Shown: positions 38,210 through 47,116 of the stretch, piece after piece | Layout: the number at the start of each line of letters is the position of its first letter | Numbering within the stretch: the stretch's first letter is position 1 | Assembly: GCF_000455245.1 (NCBI RefSeq) | Contig: NZ_HG005167.1 | Location: forward strand, 1-48,468 | Length of the DNA stretch: 48,468 nt | Direction: 5' to 3' | Origin: Nesterenkonia massiliensis | GTDB taxonomy: Bacteria; Actinomycetota; Actinomycetes; Actinomycetales; Micrococcaceae | Translations under genes and position numbers: made by a program | The notes under the pieces: generated by a model | Database searches by the model: none | What the model was told of the DNA's origin: nothing | What the model saw: only the letters and a program-made list of their open reading frames with translations

Positions 38210-38902
38210 GTGCGATTGGTGATAGCAACATGTTCGGTGACCTATTCCGGTCGGCTCAATGCCCATATGGCTCTGGCCAAGCGCCTGCTGATGGTCAAAG
38301 CTGACGGAGCGGTGCTTATTCACTCAGACGGCGGCTCCTATAAACCGCTGAACTGGATGTCGCCACCAGCGACGATGCGGGTGAGCGCACCGGATGAGCA
38401 TCAAGCCGAAGCAGGCATCAAAGAGGTGTGGACAGTATCCGCTACCAAATCAGATGACACCTTAAAGATCCTCATCTCAGAGATTCACCACGATTCATCG
38501 CACGAGCTGGGCACCGATCCCGGACTCGTCAAGGACGGCGTCGAGGCAGATCTGCAGCGACTGCTGTCGGAACAGATCGAGCGGCTGGGGGATGGGCACG
38601 CCCTGATCCGCCGTGAACACCCGACCCCCATCGGGCCGGTAGACATTCTGGCCAAGGGTCCTCAGGGAACTGTGGCAGTAGAACTTAAACGTCGCGGCGA
38701 TATCGACGGTGTGGAGCAGCTGAGCCGCTATCTGGAGCTGCTCAACCGTGATCCACTGCTCGCCCCCGTCAGCGGTGTCTTCGCTGCCCAGCAGATCAAA
38801 CCCCAGGCCAGAACTCTGGCTGAGGATCGAGGCATCCGCTGCGTGGTGCTCGACTACGAGGAGATGAAGGGCGTCGACGACGCCGACTCACGGCTGTTCT
38901 GA
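38210..38902 (+). CDS. nucS: Mismatch-specific endonuclease NucS (EndoMS)
   Basis: 230 residues. The N-terminal beta domain starts [16 protein letters not shown], and the RecB-like nuclease domain has Asp145 in GPVDILAKG and Glu158-Leu-Lys160 in AVELKRRGD. The C-terminus DADSRLF is the kind of tail that binds the sliding clamp. NucS cuts both strands at mismatches and replaces MutS/MutL in most actinobacteria. I use GTG 38210 because AGGA lies nine bases upstream and the family starts here. ATG 38204 has only three bases of spacing. Confidence 0.95.
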   Translation: MRLVIATCSVTYSGRLNAHMALAKRLLMVKADGAVLIHSDGGSYKPLNWMSPPATMRVSAPDEHQAEAGIKEVWTVSATKSDDTLKILISEIHHDSSHELGTDPGLVKDGVEADLQRLLSEQIERLGDGHALIRREHPTPIGPVDILAKGPQGTVAVELKRRGDIDGVEQLSRYLELLNRDPLLAPVSGVFAAQQIKPQARTLAEDRGIRCVVLDYEEMKGVDDADSRLF

Positions 38903-38998
38903 GTCAGTTGCGCCAGGGGCATAAGGCTTCCCACCGTTTGTTGCGCTTTCGACGCGATTTTCAGCCTGTCGCGCACCATCGGATGGGAGAATAGCCCT

Positions 38999-39295
38999 AT
39001 GGCCAAGCGCAGAGCATCGAAGTGGCAGCGGGAACAGCGCCCGTTGAGCACTCAGTTCCTCGCTCCTGGCGGTATCAGTACCGGTATCGCCACCAAGCGC
39101 GACGGTGAATATCACGTGCGGTTCATTTCGGCAGCAGCTGCGCAGAAGGACTACATCTGCCCGGGCTGTCACGGTCGGATCCCACCTCAGACAGCGCATA
39201 TCGTCGCCTGGCCCACTGGCTCACTGTTCGGTGTTGACTACGCAGCAGAACAACGGCGCCACTGGCATTCCCACTGTTGGAGGATCGCGGCCTGA
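38999..39295 (+). CDS. Small actinobacterial protein with zinc-ribbon-like Cys/His set
   Basis: 98 residues. The N-terminus is basic (MAKRRASKWQREQ). The C-terminal half has CPGCHGRIPPQTAHIVAW followed by RRHWHSHCWR, a C-x2-C-x-H...H-x-H-x2-C pattern that could hold zinc in a treble-clef, HNH-like fold. I do not recognise a catalytic HNH motif. Similar small proteins near nucS in relatives are annotated as hypothetical. GGGAG lies nine bases before the ATG. It follows nucS by 96 bases on the same strand. Confidence 0.8.
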   Translation: MAKRRASKWQREQRPLSTQFLAPGGISTGIATKRDGEYHVRFISAAAAQKDYICPGCHGRIPPQTAHIVAWPTGSLFGVDYAAEQRRHWHSHCWRIAA

Positions 39296-39371
39296 ATCCG
39301 TCCATTCCTCGGGAGGGCCCGCGCTGACCAGGTGCTATGCCGGCCACCAACGCAGGGCCAGCGTCCAGGCA

Positions 39372-39410
39372 GTCACAAGATTGTGACCTTATCGTTATCT
39401 TCGATAGTGT
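39372..39410 (+). promoter_or_regulatory. Promoter with overlapping palindrome upstream of the 731-residue membrane protein gene
   Basis: A perfect dyad GTCACAA-GA-TTGTGAC (39372-39387) covers a -35-like TTGTGA (39381-39386). After 18 bases comes TAGTGT (39405-39410) as a -10. A regulator bound to the palindrome would hide the -35. Identity of the regulator unknown. Confidence 0.55.
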
Positions 39411-39457
39411 AGGCCGCTGAACTACCGCGTATCCACCACCAAAGGACACTTCGTACC

Positions 39458-41653
39458 GTGCGATTCCTCTATCCCGTCTCTGCCTTTCTTCTTGGGCTGA
39501 TCCTTCTCGGCTTCGGCATCGGCCAGCTCGTCCCTGGCGAACCCGAGGACGTCCGCAGCCAGCCGGCAGAGGCGGCACCATTCACCGTCATCACTGATGA
39601 CCTCATCGACGCCGATGAAGGTCACGATGAGTTCACCATTGAAGGCGACGGCGAATACAGCCTGGCGATCGGTCGGGCGCATGACATCGAGGCGTGGCTG
39701 GGCGACGCCGCCTACAACCGCGTCACCGGAGTCACTGACTCAGCCGATCAGGCTGAGATCGAGGTGGAGCACATTGAGGGTGAGCAGCAGGCCCCGAATC
39801 CGCTGAACTCAGACCTCTGGGTAGCGACCGAGACCACTGAGGGCGAACTCCTCTACCGCTGGAGCACCCCCGACACGGACGAAGAATGGTCCTTGCTGGT
39901 CTTCCGCGACGGTGAAGCCGCTGCTCCCGTGACAATCTCCGCTGAGCGCCCGGCGCCGGGCTCGCAGGGTCTGGGTATCACCCTGGTGATCCTCGGAGCC
40001 CTGGCCGTGCTGGTTGCCTTGGCGCTGTTCTACCGAGCTCTGGGAGCAACGCGCCGTGAAGCTGCGGCTGACAACGCCGACGGCGCCACCGCAGCATCCG
40101 CTGGTCTGGCCACCGAGCCAGAGTCCTCATCAGTTGATTCCGATGACCAGACGCTCGAGCACCCTTCGATCGCTCTGCCCGGTGCTGCTGACGCAGACCC
40201 TGCAGCAGATCTCTCCAGCGTCGAAGAATCTTCTTCAGCTGAGCCTTTGGCGGCAGACCACGCTGATAGCACCGAAGAACACCCTGAAGCCGACGAGGAT
40301 GAAACCACGGCCCTGAGCTTCGACTTCCAGGATGACTCCGACGATTCCTTGGCCGAGACCGAAGTCATCGACGATGAGCAGAATGAGTCGCAGCAGGAAG
40401 CCAGCGAAACTGCTAGTGAAGCTTCCGCCTCCGAAGAAGAGGCCAACCGTGTGACCGCGGATGAAGCAGCTGACCCCGAAGATGCACCACAAGAAGACCA
40501 GGAGCACGTCATCAACGACGACGAACCCGCCTCCGAGCAGTCCCGGTCAGACGACGCGCAGACACCGGCGCAGAAGCCCAAGGGCCTGCGCGGACGATTC
40601 GGTCGTGGCACTGCCTACGCCGTCGTACCTGCGGTGGCAATTGCGCTGACCTCAGCTCTGGGCGGCACCGAGCAGGCATATGCTGCGACGGAAGAGCCCG
40701 AGCAGACCGAGACTGACATCGACGTAGCAGAGGAAGTGCCCTCCGAGGGCTACTCCGTGCTGCTGGGAACCCAGTTGGAGCGGATTCTCGGTGATATCTC
40801 CGAGGTGGTGGCCAGCGCCGATGAGGAGCAGGATGCTGAGGCCCTCCAGCAGCGGGTTGCAGGTCATGCACTCGAAGTGCGAGAGCTCAGCTACCGCAAT
40901 CATGACCTCGCTGAGAGTTCTCTGCCGGCGCCTATCGGCACCGAGGTGCTCTCTGCGGCAGTGACTTCCGAGACAGAGTTCCCGCGACAGGCTGTGGTGA
41001 TCACTAACCACCCAGACGGTGAAGTCCCACAGATCCTGATTCTGGAACAGAATTCCGCGCGGGAGAACTACAAGCTCATCCATGCCTCCCTGATGGCGCC
41101 GGGCACCGAGTTCCCGTCCTTCTCCGCCGAGCAGGGCGGTGTGGTTCCGGTTGATCCGGAGGACGAGTCCGCCTCTGAAGCACCAGCTCAGGCACTTCGC
41201 GGCGTCGCCGACTTCTTCGCCGATTCCGAGGACGAGTTTGGTGAGCAGGTCGCTGAGAGCATCTACCTGCAGAGCCTGCACGGCTACTACGAGGAATTGG
41301 CCGAAGCAGCTGAAGACACCGAGCTGAGCTTCCCAACCCCGGAGATGGGTGAACAGATCACAGCTCTGGAGCTGCCTGACGGTTCGACTCTGGTGGCTGG
41401 CTCCTTCGAGCTGGTGATGCAGATGGCCCCACTAGACGACGGCGATACGATCTTCCTGGAGCATGACCTCGTCGAGGAGCTGGCCGGCACTGACTGGACC
41501 ACGTTCCCGACCGAGATCAGCACCACCGAGTCGGTCGTGCTCCAGATTCCGGCCGATGAAGACGGCGAGATTGTCCTACTGGGCATCCACGACATCATCT
41601 CTGATGCTTCCATCGACACCCCAGAGTGGTTTGAGGGCTACGATAGCGACTGA
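39458..41653 (+). CDS. Large acidic three-helix membrane protein of unknown function
   Basis: 731 residues. A first helix (about 4-24) is followed by a beta-rich extracytoplasmic domain of about 145 residues and a second helix (171-195). A Ser/Glu/Asp/Ala-rich acidic region (200-370) leads to a third helix (384-405) ending in a signal-peptide-like AYA, and a C-terminal domain of 320 residues (acidic, alpha/beta) likely outside. I do not recognise a family for certain. GTG start with AAAGGA 11 bases upstream. The stop overlaps the start of the thioredoxin/TPR gene (TGATG), so the two products are probably made together. A scaffold or wall-stress role is only a guess. Confidence 0.8.
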   Translation: MRFLYPVSAFLLGLILLGFGIGQLVPGEPEDVRSQPAEAAPFTVITDDLIDADEGHDEFTIEGDGEYSLAIGRAHDIEAWLGDAAYNRVTGVTDSADQAEIEVEHIEGEQQAPNPLNSDLWVATETTEGELLYRWSTPDTDEEWSLLVFRDGEAAAPVTISAERPAPGSQGLGITLVILGALAVLVALALFYRALGATRREAAADNADGATAASAGLATEPESSSVDSDDQTLEHPSIALPGAADADPAADLSSVEESSSAEPLAADHADSTEEHPEADEDETTALSFDFQDDSDDSLAETEVIDDEQNESQQEASETASEASASEEEANRVTADEAADPEDAPQEDQEHVINDDEPASEQSRSDDAQTPAQKPKGLRGRFGRGTAYAVVPAVAIALTSALGGTEQAYAATEEPEQTETDIDVAEEVPSEGYSVLLGTQLERILGDISEVVASADEEQDAEALQQRVAGHALEVRELSYRNHDLAESSLPAPIGTEVLSAAVTSETEFPRQAVVITNHPDGEVPQILILEQNSARENYKLIHASLMAPGTEFPSFSAEQGGVVPVDPEDESASEAPAQALRGVADFFADSEDEFGEQVAESIYLQSLHGYYEELAEAAEDTELSFPTPEMGEQITALELPDGSTLVAGSFELVMQMAPLDDGDTIFLEHDLVEELAGTDWTTFPTEISTTESVVLQIPADEDGEIVLLGIHDIISDASIDTPEWFEGYDSD

Positions 41654-42609
41654 TGAGTGAACAGCCTTCAATCAATGCGCGAGGGGCAGTAGACCTCTCC
41701 TCTCTGACCGACCAGTCCCAGCAGCCACAGAGCCGACCAGCCGGGGCTGCTCCGGCGGGTGCCTCGGGCGCTGCCGCGCAGCAGCCAGGTGCTGACACCT
41801 GGAGCGTGAGCATCCAGCCGCAGCAGCTGCAACAGGTGATCCAGCTTTCAGCTCAGGTGCCTGTTCTGGTGCTGATCCATGGGGCAGATGACACATCAGC
41901 CCAGTTCCGCGAGACACTGGAAAGCGCGGTTGATGCCCAGGGCGGCCGACTCGTTCTTGCCCAGATTGACGCAGCTGCTTCCCCAGAACTAGCCCAGCAG
42001 GCGGGGCAGCTGCCGGTGGTGACCGCGTTCCTGGCCGGCCAACCGATCGGTGAATTCGACGCAACGGCACCGGCGGAGCAGCTGCCGCAATTGGTCACCC
42101 AGATCATGCAGCTGGCCACCCAGAACGGCATTACCGGAACCGTGCCGCCCCAGGGGCGTAAGGCAGGGACCGCCGAGGACGCGAGCGAACCAGAGCTGCC
42201 GCCGCTGCACCAGAAAGCTCACCAGGCGCTGGAGCAGGGAGACTACGACAGCGCCATCGCTGCTTTCGAACAGGCCGTGCGGGAGAAGCCCGACGACGAG
42301 GACGCCAAACTGGGCATTGCCCAGGTCAAGCTGATGAAGCGCACCCAGGATGTGGATCTGGCGGCAGTGCGCCAGCGCGCCGCTGAGCATCCTGATGATG
42401 TGCAAGCCCAGACCCAGGTGGCAGATATCGACGTCCTCGGTGGTCACGTCGAGGACGCCCTCGCGCGGCTGGTGCGGTTTATCCAGACCCATCCCGGTGA
42501 TGATCGCGAAACTGCGCGGCGCCACCTGGTGGAGCTCTACAGCATCGTGGGAGACAGCGATCCTCGAGTGGCGGCCTCGCGCAAGCGCCTAGCCTCTGCC
42601 CTGTTCTGA
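41653..42609 (+). CDS. Thioredoxin-fold plus TPR protein (CnoX/YbbN-like)
   Basis: 318 residues. A Gln/Ala-rich N-terminus (about 1-50) precedes a thioredoxin fold at about 55-155. The CxxC active site is replaced: after the strand PVLVLIHGADD comes a non-Cys segment, so it is not a redox thioredoxin. From about 180 on are TPR-like helices (KAHQALEQGDYDSAIAAFEQAVREKPDDEDAKLGIAQ style). This is the architecture of CnoX/YbbN, a chaperone-holdase working with GroEL and DnaK. Coupled by one base to the upstream membrane protein gene. Confidence 0.9.
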   Translation: MSEQPSINARGAVDLSSLTDQSQQPQSRPAGAAPAGASGAAAQQPGADTWSVSIQPQQLQQVIQLSAQVPVLVLIHGADDTSAQFRETLESAVDAQGGRLVLAQIDAAASPELAQQAGQLPVVTAFLAGQPIGEFDATAPAEQLPQLVTQIMQLATQNGITGTVPPQGRKAGTAEDASEPELPPLHQKAHQALEQGDYDSAIAAFEQAVREKPDDEDAKLGIAQVKLMKRTQDVDLAAVRQRAAEHPDDVQAQTQVADIDVLGGHVEDALARLVRFIQTHPGDDRETARRHLVELYSIVGDSDPRVAASRKRLASALF

Positions 42610-42939
42610 GTTGGTTCCGCGGGCGGGGAGACCCCGCCACGCTCTCGGCGGGCTCACGCCCGCCATCACGCCTGAAGGGTTCCGGCGGCGCGCGCATGTC
42701 GCGCACGCGCCGTGACGTAGCCCGCACACCCGCGGAGCGGCTGCACGGGTCCCTAACGTCACGGTTCCACTCGGCCGCGTGCAGTGGCCGCGGCCTTCAC
42801 GCCTAAAGTTGGTTCCGCGGGCGGGGGAAACCCCGCGACGGCCATGACGTAGCCCGCACGCCCGTGTTGCGGGCGCGCTGGCGGAAGTCATCCGCAGGGC
42901 TGACGGCTGCCCGACTGCGGCATCGATAGGGTGGAGCCT
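42609..42939. repeat. GC-rich intergenic region with duplicated elements
   Basis: About 330 bases with no gene. AGTTGGTTCCGCGGGCGGGG followed by ACCCCGC occurs at 42609 and again at 42807. TGACGTAGCCCGCAC occurs at 42713-42727 and again at 42845-42859. CACGCCT-AAAG or TGAAG plus GGTTCCG occurs at about 42668 and about 42799. Each of the first two can fold (GGCGGGG-aga-CCCCGCC). The first hairpin begins at the stop codon of the thioredoxin/TPR gene and may act as its terminator. Confidence 0.75.
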
Positions 42940-43695
42940 ATGGAGACTAATGCGCTGAGCATCCGTGGGCTGCATAAGCGATACGGGGACAAGATCGCGG
43001 TCCAGGACTTATCGCTGAATGTGCCCAAGGGATCCTTCTACGGATTCGTCGGCCCCAACGGTGCCGGTAAGACCACCACCCTGTCGATGGCCACCGGTCT
43101 GTTGCGCCCCGACGCCGGCTCAGCCGAGATAGCCGGCGTCGATGTCTGGAAGCACCCCAGCGAGGCCAAGCGGCGTATGGGCGTCCTTGCTGATGGGGTG
43201 TTGCTGTTCTCCAAACTCACCGGTGAGCAATTGGTGACCTACGCGGGACTGCTGCGTGGAATGGACCGCGAAACTGTCGCCACCCGCACCGAGGACCTGC
43301 TGCGCGTCCTGGGACTGGAAGAGGCCGCTGGCAAGCTCGTTCAGGACTATTCAGCTGGTATGACCAAGAAGATCGCGCTTGCTTCTGCCATGGTGCATGC
43401 CCCTGAGCTGCTTGTCCTGGATGAGCCCTTCGAAGCAGTCGATCCGGTTTCCGCCCGGACCATCCGCGGGCTACTGGATGCCTACGTGGCCAGCGGCGGA
43501 GCCGTCATCCTGTCCTCCCATGTGATGGACCTCGTTCAACGCATGTGCACCCATGTCGGCATCATCGCCCACGGTCAGCTGCTGGCATCCGGAACAGTGG
43601 ATGAGGTGCGCGGTGACTCAGATCTGGAAACCCGCTTCGTGGAACTTGTCGGGCTGGAAGGCACAGATCAGGAGCTCTCGTGGTTGAAAGCCTGA
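42940..43695 (+). CDS. ABC transporter ATP-binding protein
   Basis: 251 residues. Walker A is GPNGAGKTT (38-46), the signature is a variant, YSAGMTKK, and Walker B is LLVLDEPFEAVDP. The signature has M-T-K-K rather than the usual GQxQR after SAG, as in export-type (bacitracin/Nod-like) ABC proteins. Start at ATG 42940 with GGAG upstream. It overlaps the permease gene by 16 bases. Substrate unknown: it may export a lipid, peptide or drug. Confidence 0.92.
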   Translation: METNALSIRGLHKRYGDKIAVQDLSLNVPKGSFYGFVGPNGAGKTTTLSMATGLLRPDAGSAEIAGVDVWKHPSEAKRRMGVLADGVLLFSKLTGEQLVTYAGLLRGMDRETVATRTEDLLRVLGLEEAAGKLVQDYSAGMTKKIALASAMVHAPELLVLDEPFEAVDPVSARTIRGLLDAYVASGGAVILSSHVMDLVQRMCTHVGIIAHGQLLASGTVDEVRGDSDLETRFVELVGLEGTDQELSWLKA

Positions 43696-45260
43696 TCCGC
43701 CTCAAGCTGCGGCTGCTGGGGAACACGTACAAACGCTCGGGATGGGCTCTGGCGGGGACCGTGATCGCCGGGCTCTACGGCCTCGGCCTGGTAGGGCTGG
43801 TGGTCACGACTCAATTCGTCGAAGGAGCCCGCGCAGAATCCGCTATGGATCTGCTGATCCCCAGTGTGGTGGTCTCCACGGGTGTCACCCTGGTCTGGAT
43901 TATCGTGCCGCTGGCGATGACCGGAGGCGATTCCGTGATGGATCCCCGGCAGCTGATCACCTTCGGCATTCCTCGGCGCAGCCTCGTCATTGGCCTCAGT
44001 GCCGCCCGGATGATCTCTGTGGGTGCGATTCTGACCGTTCTCTGGCTGGTGGGGCAGGTCCTGCTGTGGCGCTCTGACCTCCTGGCCGCGGTGATTGCCA
44101 TACTGAGCATCCCACTTCTGCTGGTGACTTTTACTGCTGTGTCACAGGCGGTCACGACGGCCGCTTCAGCGTGGCTCTCAGCCCGCAAATGGCGCGATCT
44201 GCTGGCTATCTTGGGACTCGGTCTGGCCATGATGGCGTTCCCGATCGTCTCGAGCGCCGTCAGTGTCTTTGAGAATGTGCAGGAGGCTCTTCCGGTCATC
44301 GCCGAAGTGCTGTCCTGGACGCCGCTGGCCGCCGGAGCCGCACTGCCCTACGATGCCGCCACCGGGGCCTGGGGAGCGTTTGGCTTACGGCTGCTGATCC
44401 AGTTGGCCACCCTAGGTGCGGCACTGCTGATGATCCGCGCCGCCCTGATCACCATCACCGAGAAGCCGCGTGGCCAAGGCGGCCAGCGTCGTTCAGCAAA
44501 GCGCGGAAACATCGGACTTTTCGGGCTCTTCCCGGCTACTCCGTGGGGAGCAGTCGCAGCGCGCAGTCTCACGTACTGGCTGAAAGACCCCCGATACGGT
44601 GGGTCCTTGATTGTGGTCCCCGGTCTCGCCGTGCTGGGCCTCTTCCTATGGTGGCAGTCAGGGGAGACCTGGACCCTCTATGCGCTGGGACCCTTCATCG
44701 CATGGATGCTGGGCTACGCCATCTCGGCCGATATTTCCTATGACAACACCGCATTCGCCCTCCACGTCACCACCGGGGTCACCGGCGTCGCGGATCGGAC
44801 CGGACGTGCCGTCTCACTGCTGACCTTCTCCCTGCCGGTGACTTTGGCGGTAAGCGTGCTGCCGATGCTGGCAGTAGGCAACGTGGAGCATCTGCTGGTG
44901 GTGACCGCCTTGAGTCTGGGCATGCTGCTGAGCACCATCGGGCTCTCCTCGGTGATCTCCGCTCGGCTCGTCTATCCCACGCCGAAACCCGGGGACTCAC
45001 CCTTCAAGCAGCCTGAAGGTGCTGGCGGACGAATGATGGCGATTCAGATGGCGACCATGCTGCTCACCGCCGCAGTGATGATCCCCGATGTCGTCCTGCT
45101 CATTCTGTGGGCCGTCAATGGTGCCGACTGGCTGTTAGGGCTCTTGGTCGCAGCAACAGTGCTCAAGGGCGTCGGACTGGTCGTGGCTGGCATAGTGCTG
45201 GGGGCACGGGTCTACGAGCGCGCCGCTCCCGAGCTCTTCCAGGAAGTCGCAGCCCACTAA
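43680..45260 (+). CDS. ABC transporter permease, ABC-2/type-like multi-span protein
   Basis: 526 residues with about twelve hydrophobic stretches and a hydrophilic loop around 258-275. No substrate-binding protein gene is nearby, so an exporter is likely. Partner of the preceding ATPase gene, which it overlaps. The last codons lie in a 13-base unit (cgcagcccactaa) repeated twice, so the stop codon is itself duplicated in the repeat. Confidence 0.9.
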   Translation: MVESLIRLKLRLLGNTYKRSGWALAGTVIAGLYGLGLVGLVVTTQFVEGARAESAMDLLIPSVVVSTGVTLVWIIVPLAMTGGDSVMDPRQLITFGIPRRSLVIGLSAARMISVGAILTVLWLVGQVLLWRSDLLAAVIAILSIPLLLVTFTAVSQAVTTAASAWLSARKWRDLLAILGLGLAMMAFPIVSSAVSVFENVQEALPVIAEVLSWTPLAAGAALPYDAATGAWGAFGLRLLIQLATLGAALLMIRAALITITEKPRGQGGQRRSAKRGNIGLFGLFPATPWGAVAARSLTYWLKDPRYGGSLIVVPGLAVLGLFLWWQSGETWTLYALGPFIAWMLGYAISADISYDNTAFALHVTTGVTGVADRTGRAVSLLTFSLPVTLAVSVLPMLAVGNVEHLLVVTALSLGMLLSTIGLSSVISARLVYPTPKPGDSPFKQPEGAGGRMMAIQMATMLLTAAVMIPDVVLLILWAVNGADWLLGLLVAATVLKGVGLVVAGIVLGARVYERAAPELFQEVAAH

Positions 45261-45273
45261 CGCAGCCCACTAA
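45248..45273 (+). repeat. Two 13-base tandem repeats over the permease stop codon
   Basis: The unit cgcagcccactaa is present twice in succession and then decays (cgcggccc). Each copy carries its own in-register TAA in the alternating frame. It looks like a recent local duplication. Confidence 0.8.
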
Positions 45274-45326
45274 CGCGGCCCGGAGAAGTCCAGTGCAGAG
45301 ATAGCCCAGTGCAGCGTTAGCCCTGT

Positions 45327-45884
45327 TCAGAGGTCCTCGGAGTTCTCCACGTACGCGGTGCATTCACGTGATTGCTCAATGCGGCTGACTGCGTCGGTCA
45401 GTGGCGGCATCGCATTGACCGACGAGATCTGCTCCATCGCCAGCAGGACCTCCACGGTAGGAACGCGCCCGTAGCTGATGAGCTGCCAGTGATCCTCGCG
45501 GTCCATAGCGACCCAGTCGATACCGCCGTATCTCACACAGGGTTCCGTGGTGGGACCGATGGGCTCCACGCCGCAGCGCAGCACAATCTCCGATGGCTCG
45601 CCCCAGACAGCAGTGCCTTGCGAACTGGTGGGGCGGCGCTCCTGGTCCCCGATGACTTCAGGAAGCCGCAGCATGACCTCCGCGCAGTCAGGATCTTCAG
45701 CGTTGGGAGCAGGTTCCACGGTGGCTGTGGCTGCGCAGGAAGTCAGCAGCAGCATTCCGGCTGCCAGCATGGCTCGCCGCCCTCGTGCCAACGCGGCAGA
45801 CCCGGTAAGGACTGCGCCGATCCTGGGTCGGGGGCGCGGTGCGGAGGACGTCAACACCGTGGGCTGCGCGGAATTATCAGACAT
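45327..45884 (-). CDS. DUF3515-type lipoprotein
   Basis: 185 residues. A long N-terminal region with a membrane segment (about 36-50) ends in a lipobox LLTSC. The rest matches the DUF3515 pattern of actinobacteria: DCAEVMLRLPEVIGDQERRPTSSQGTAVWG, RCGVEP, CVRYGGIDWV, and a Cys near the end (SRECTAYV). Four Cys may form two disulfides outside the cell. Function unknown. It is on the minus strand between the ABC genes and the LCP gene. Confidence 0.85.
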   Translation of the reverse strand: MSDNSAQPTVLTSSAPRPRPRIGAVLTGSAALARGRRAMLAAGMLLLTSCAATATVEPAPNAEDPDCAEVMLRLPEVIGDQERRPTSSQGTAVWGEPSEIVLRCGVEPIGPTTEPCVRYGGIDWVAMDREDHWQLISYGRVPTVEVLLAMEQISSVNAMPPLTDAVSRIEQSRECTAYVENSEDL

Positions 45885-45968
45885 ATGGCCTATTCTGATC
45901 GAATCTGAGGCCGCACGCTAAACGCTGGCGGTCAACACTTGATGAGCAGGCACCCTGAGGAGAATGTG

Positions 45969-47039
45969 ATGACTGCTGCCCCGCCTCGGCACGGCGCCCC
46001 GTACAACGGCCCCGTCTTTTTTGACGAAGAACCTCCGCCCAAGCGCCGTAAGACCGGACGATGGGTGCTCGGTGGATTTGCCGTGCTGGTAGTTCTTGGC
46101 CTGCTGGCATCACTGACGTATCTCTTTGTGCTTCAGCGTTCATATAACGAGAACGTCACTCACTTCCCCTCCGCTGAGGATGGACAGAGCGCGGTGTTCC
46201 CGCCTGAAGAGGAACGTCCCGCCGACGACGACGCCCTGAACATCCTGCTGCTGGGCTCAGACTCCGGCGGCGGATCCGGTGATAACGAGAACCTGCCGCG
46301 GGTCCCCGGCGGCGGGCGCAGTGACACCATGATGCTGGTTCACATCCCGGAAAGCCGGGATGCCGTCTCAGTCATCTCCATTCCGCGCGACCTCTGGGTC
46401 GAGATTCCCGGCGGGTACGGCTGGCATAAGGTCAACGCAGGCCTGGCACTTGGCGGGGGACAGGGCCCTGGCCTCACTGTGGCCACCATCGAGTCGCTCT
46501 TCGACGTCCGAGTAGACCACGTGGCCGCCATCGATATGCTCGGTTTCGCCGGACTGGTGGACTCCATGGGGGGAGTCACAGTGAACTCGCCTATGGCCTT
46601 CACCGCGCAGAACGGCATGAGCTTCGCCGAAGGTCCGCAGCATATGACCTCGGAACAGGCATTGGCCTTCGTCCGCGAGCGGAAAGCCTTCCCTACAGGA
46701 GATCTCCAGCGCATCCAGAACCAGCAGACCTTCATCCGGGCAGTGATCGACCAGGCCGCCACACCCTCGACCCTGTCTAATCCGGTGCGGGTCAACGAAA
46801 TGGTCGGTACTTTCGCCCAGCACCTGATCACCGACGAAGAGCTCGATGCAGGTGCCGCCGCGAGCCTGGCGTGGAGCGCACGCGGGGCAGTCAACAATAT
46901 GCAGTTCACCACGTTGCCCACCGCCGGAAACGGATACTCCGCAGATGGGCAGTGGATCTTCTACCAGGACACCGAGGCCATCGCCGCGATGTCCCAGCAT
47001 ATGAAAGACGGGACCCTGGCGGACCACCTCTCGCAATAG
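45969..47039 (+). CDS. LCP (LytR-CpsA-Psr) family cell-wall polymer ligase
   Basis: 356 residues from ATG 45969. A cytosolic Pro/Arg-rich start, one membrane helix (about 32-56), then the extracytoplasmic LCP domain. The domain has NILLLGSDSG, GRSDTMMLVHI and ISIPRDLWVEIPGGYGWHKVNAG with the Asp and Arg residues that hold the polyprenyl-pyrophosphate. The start was chosen because AGGAG lies six bases upstream. LCP proteins attach wall polymers to peptidoglycan and may work downstream of the WecA-like enzyme in this window. Confidence 0.94.
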   Translation: MTAAPPRHGAPYNGPVFFDEEPPPKRRKTGRWVLGGFAVLVVLGLLASLTYLFVLQRSYNENVTHFPSAEDGQSAVFPPEEERPADDDALNILLLGSDSGGGSGDNENLPRVPGGGRSDTMMLVHIPESRDAVSVISIPRDLWVEIPGGYGWHKVNAGLALGGGQGPGLTVATIESLFDVRVDHVAAIDMLGFAGLVDSMGGVTVNSPMAFTAQNGMSFAEGPQHMTSEQALAFVRERKAFPTGDLQRIQNQQTFIRAVIDQAATPSTLSNPVRVNEMVGTFAQHLITDEELDAGAAASLAWSARGAVNNMQFTTLPTAGNGYSADGQWIFYQDTEAIAAMSQHMKDGTLADHLSQ

Positions 47040-47116
47040 CGGCTCTGCGCACTTCAGGCGCTGGTAGGGGAGAATAGGGACAGGACATACGACGACGGCG
47101 TGAGGGAGTCTTCTTC

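Noticed and set aside
42609-42870. A CRISPR array
   Set aside because: Repeats are few, unequal and unevenly spaced, with no cas genes in the window.
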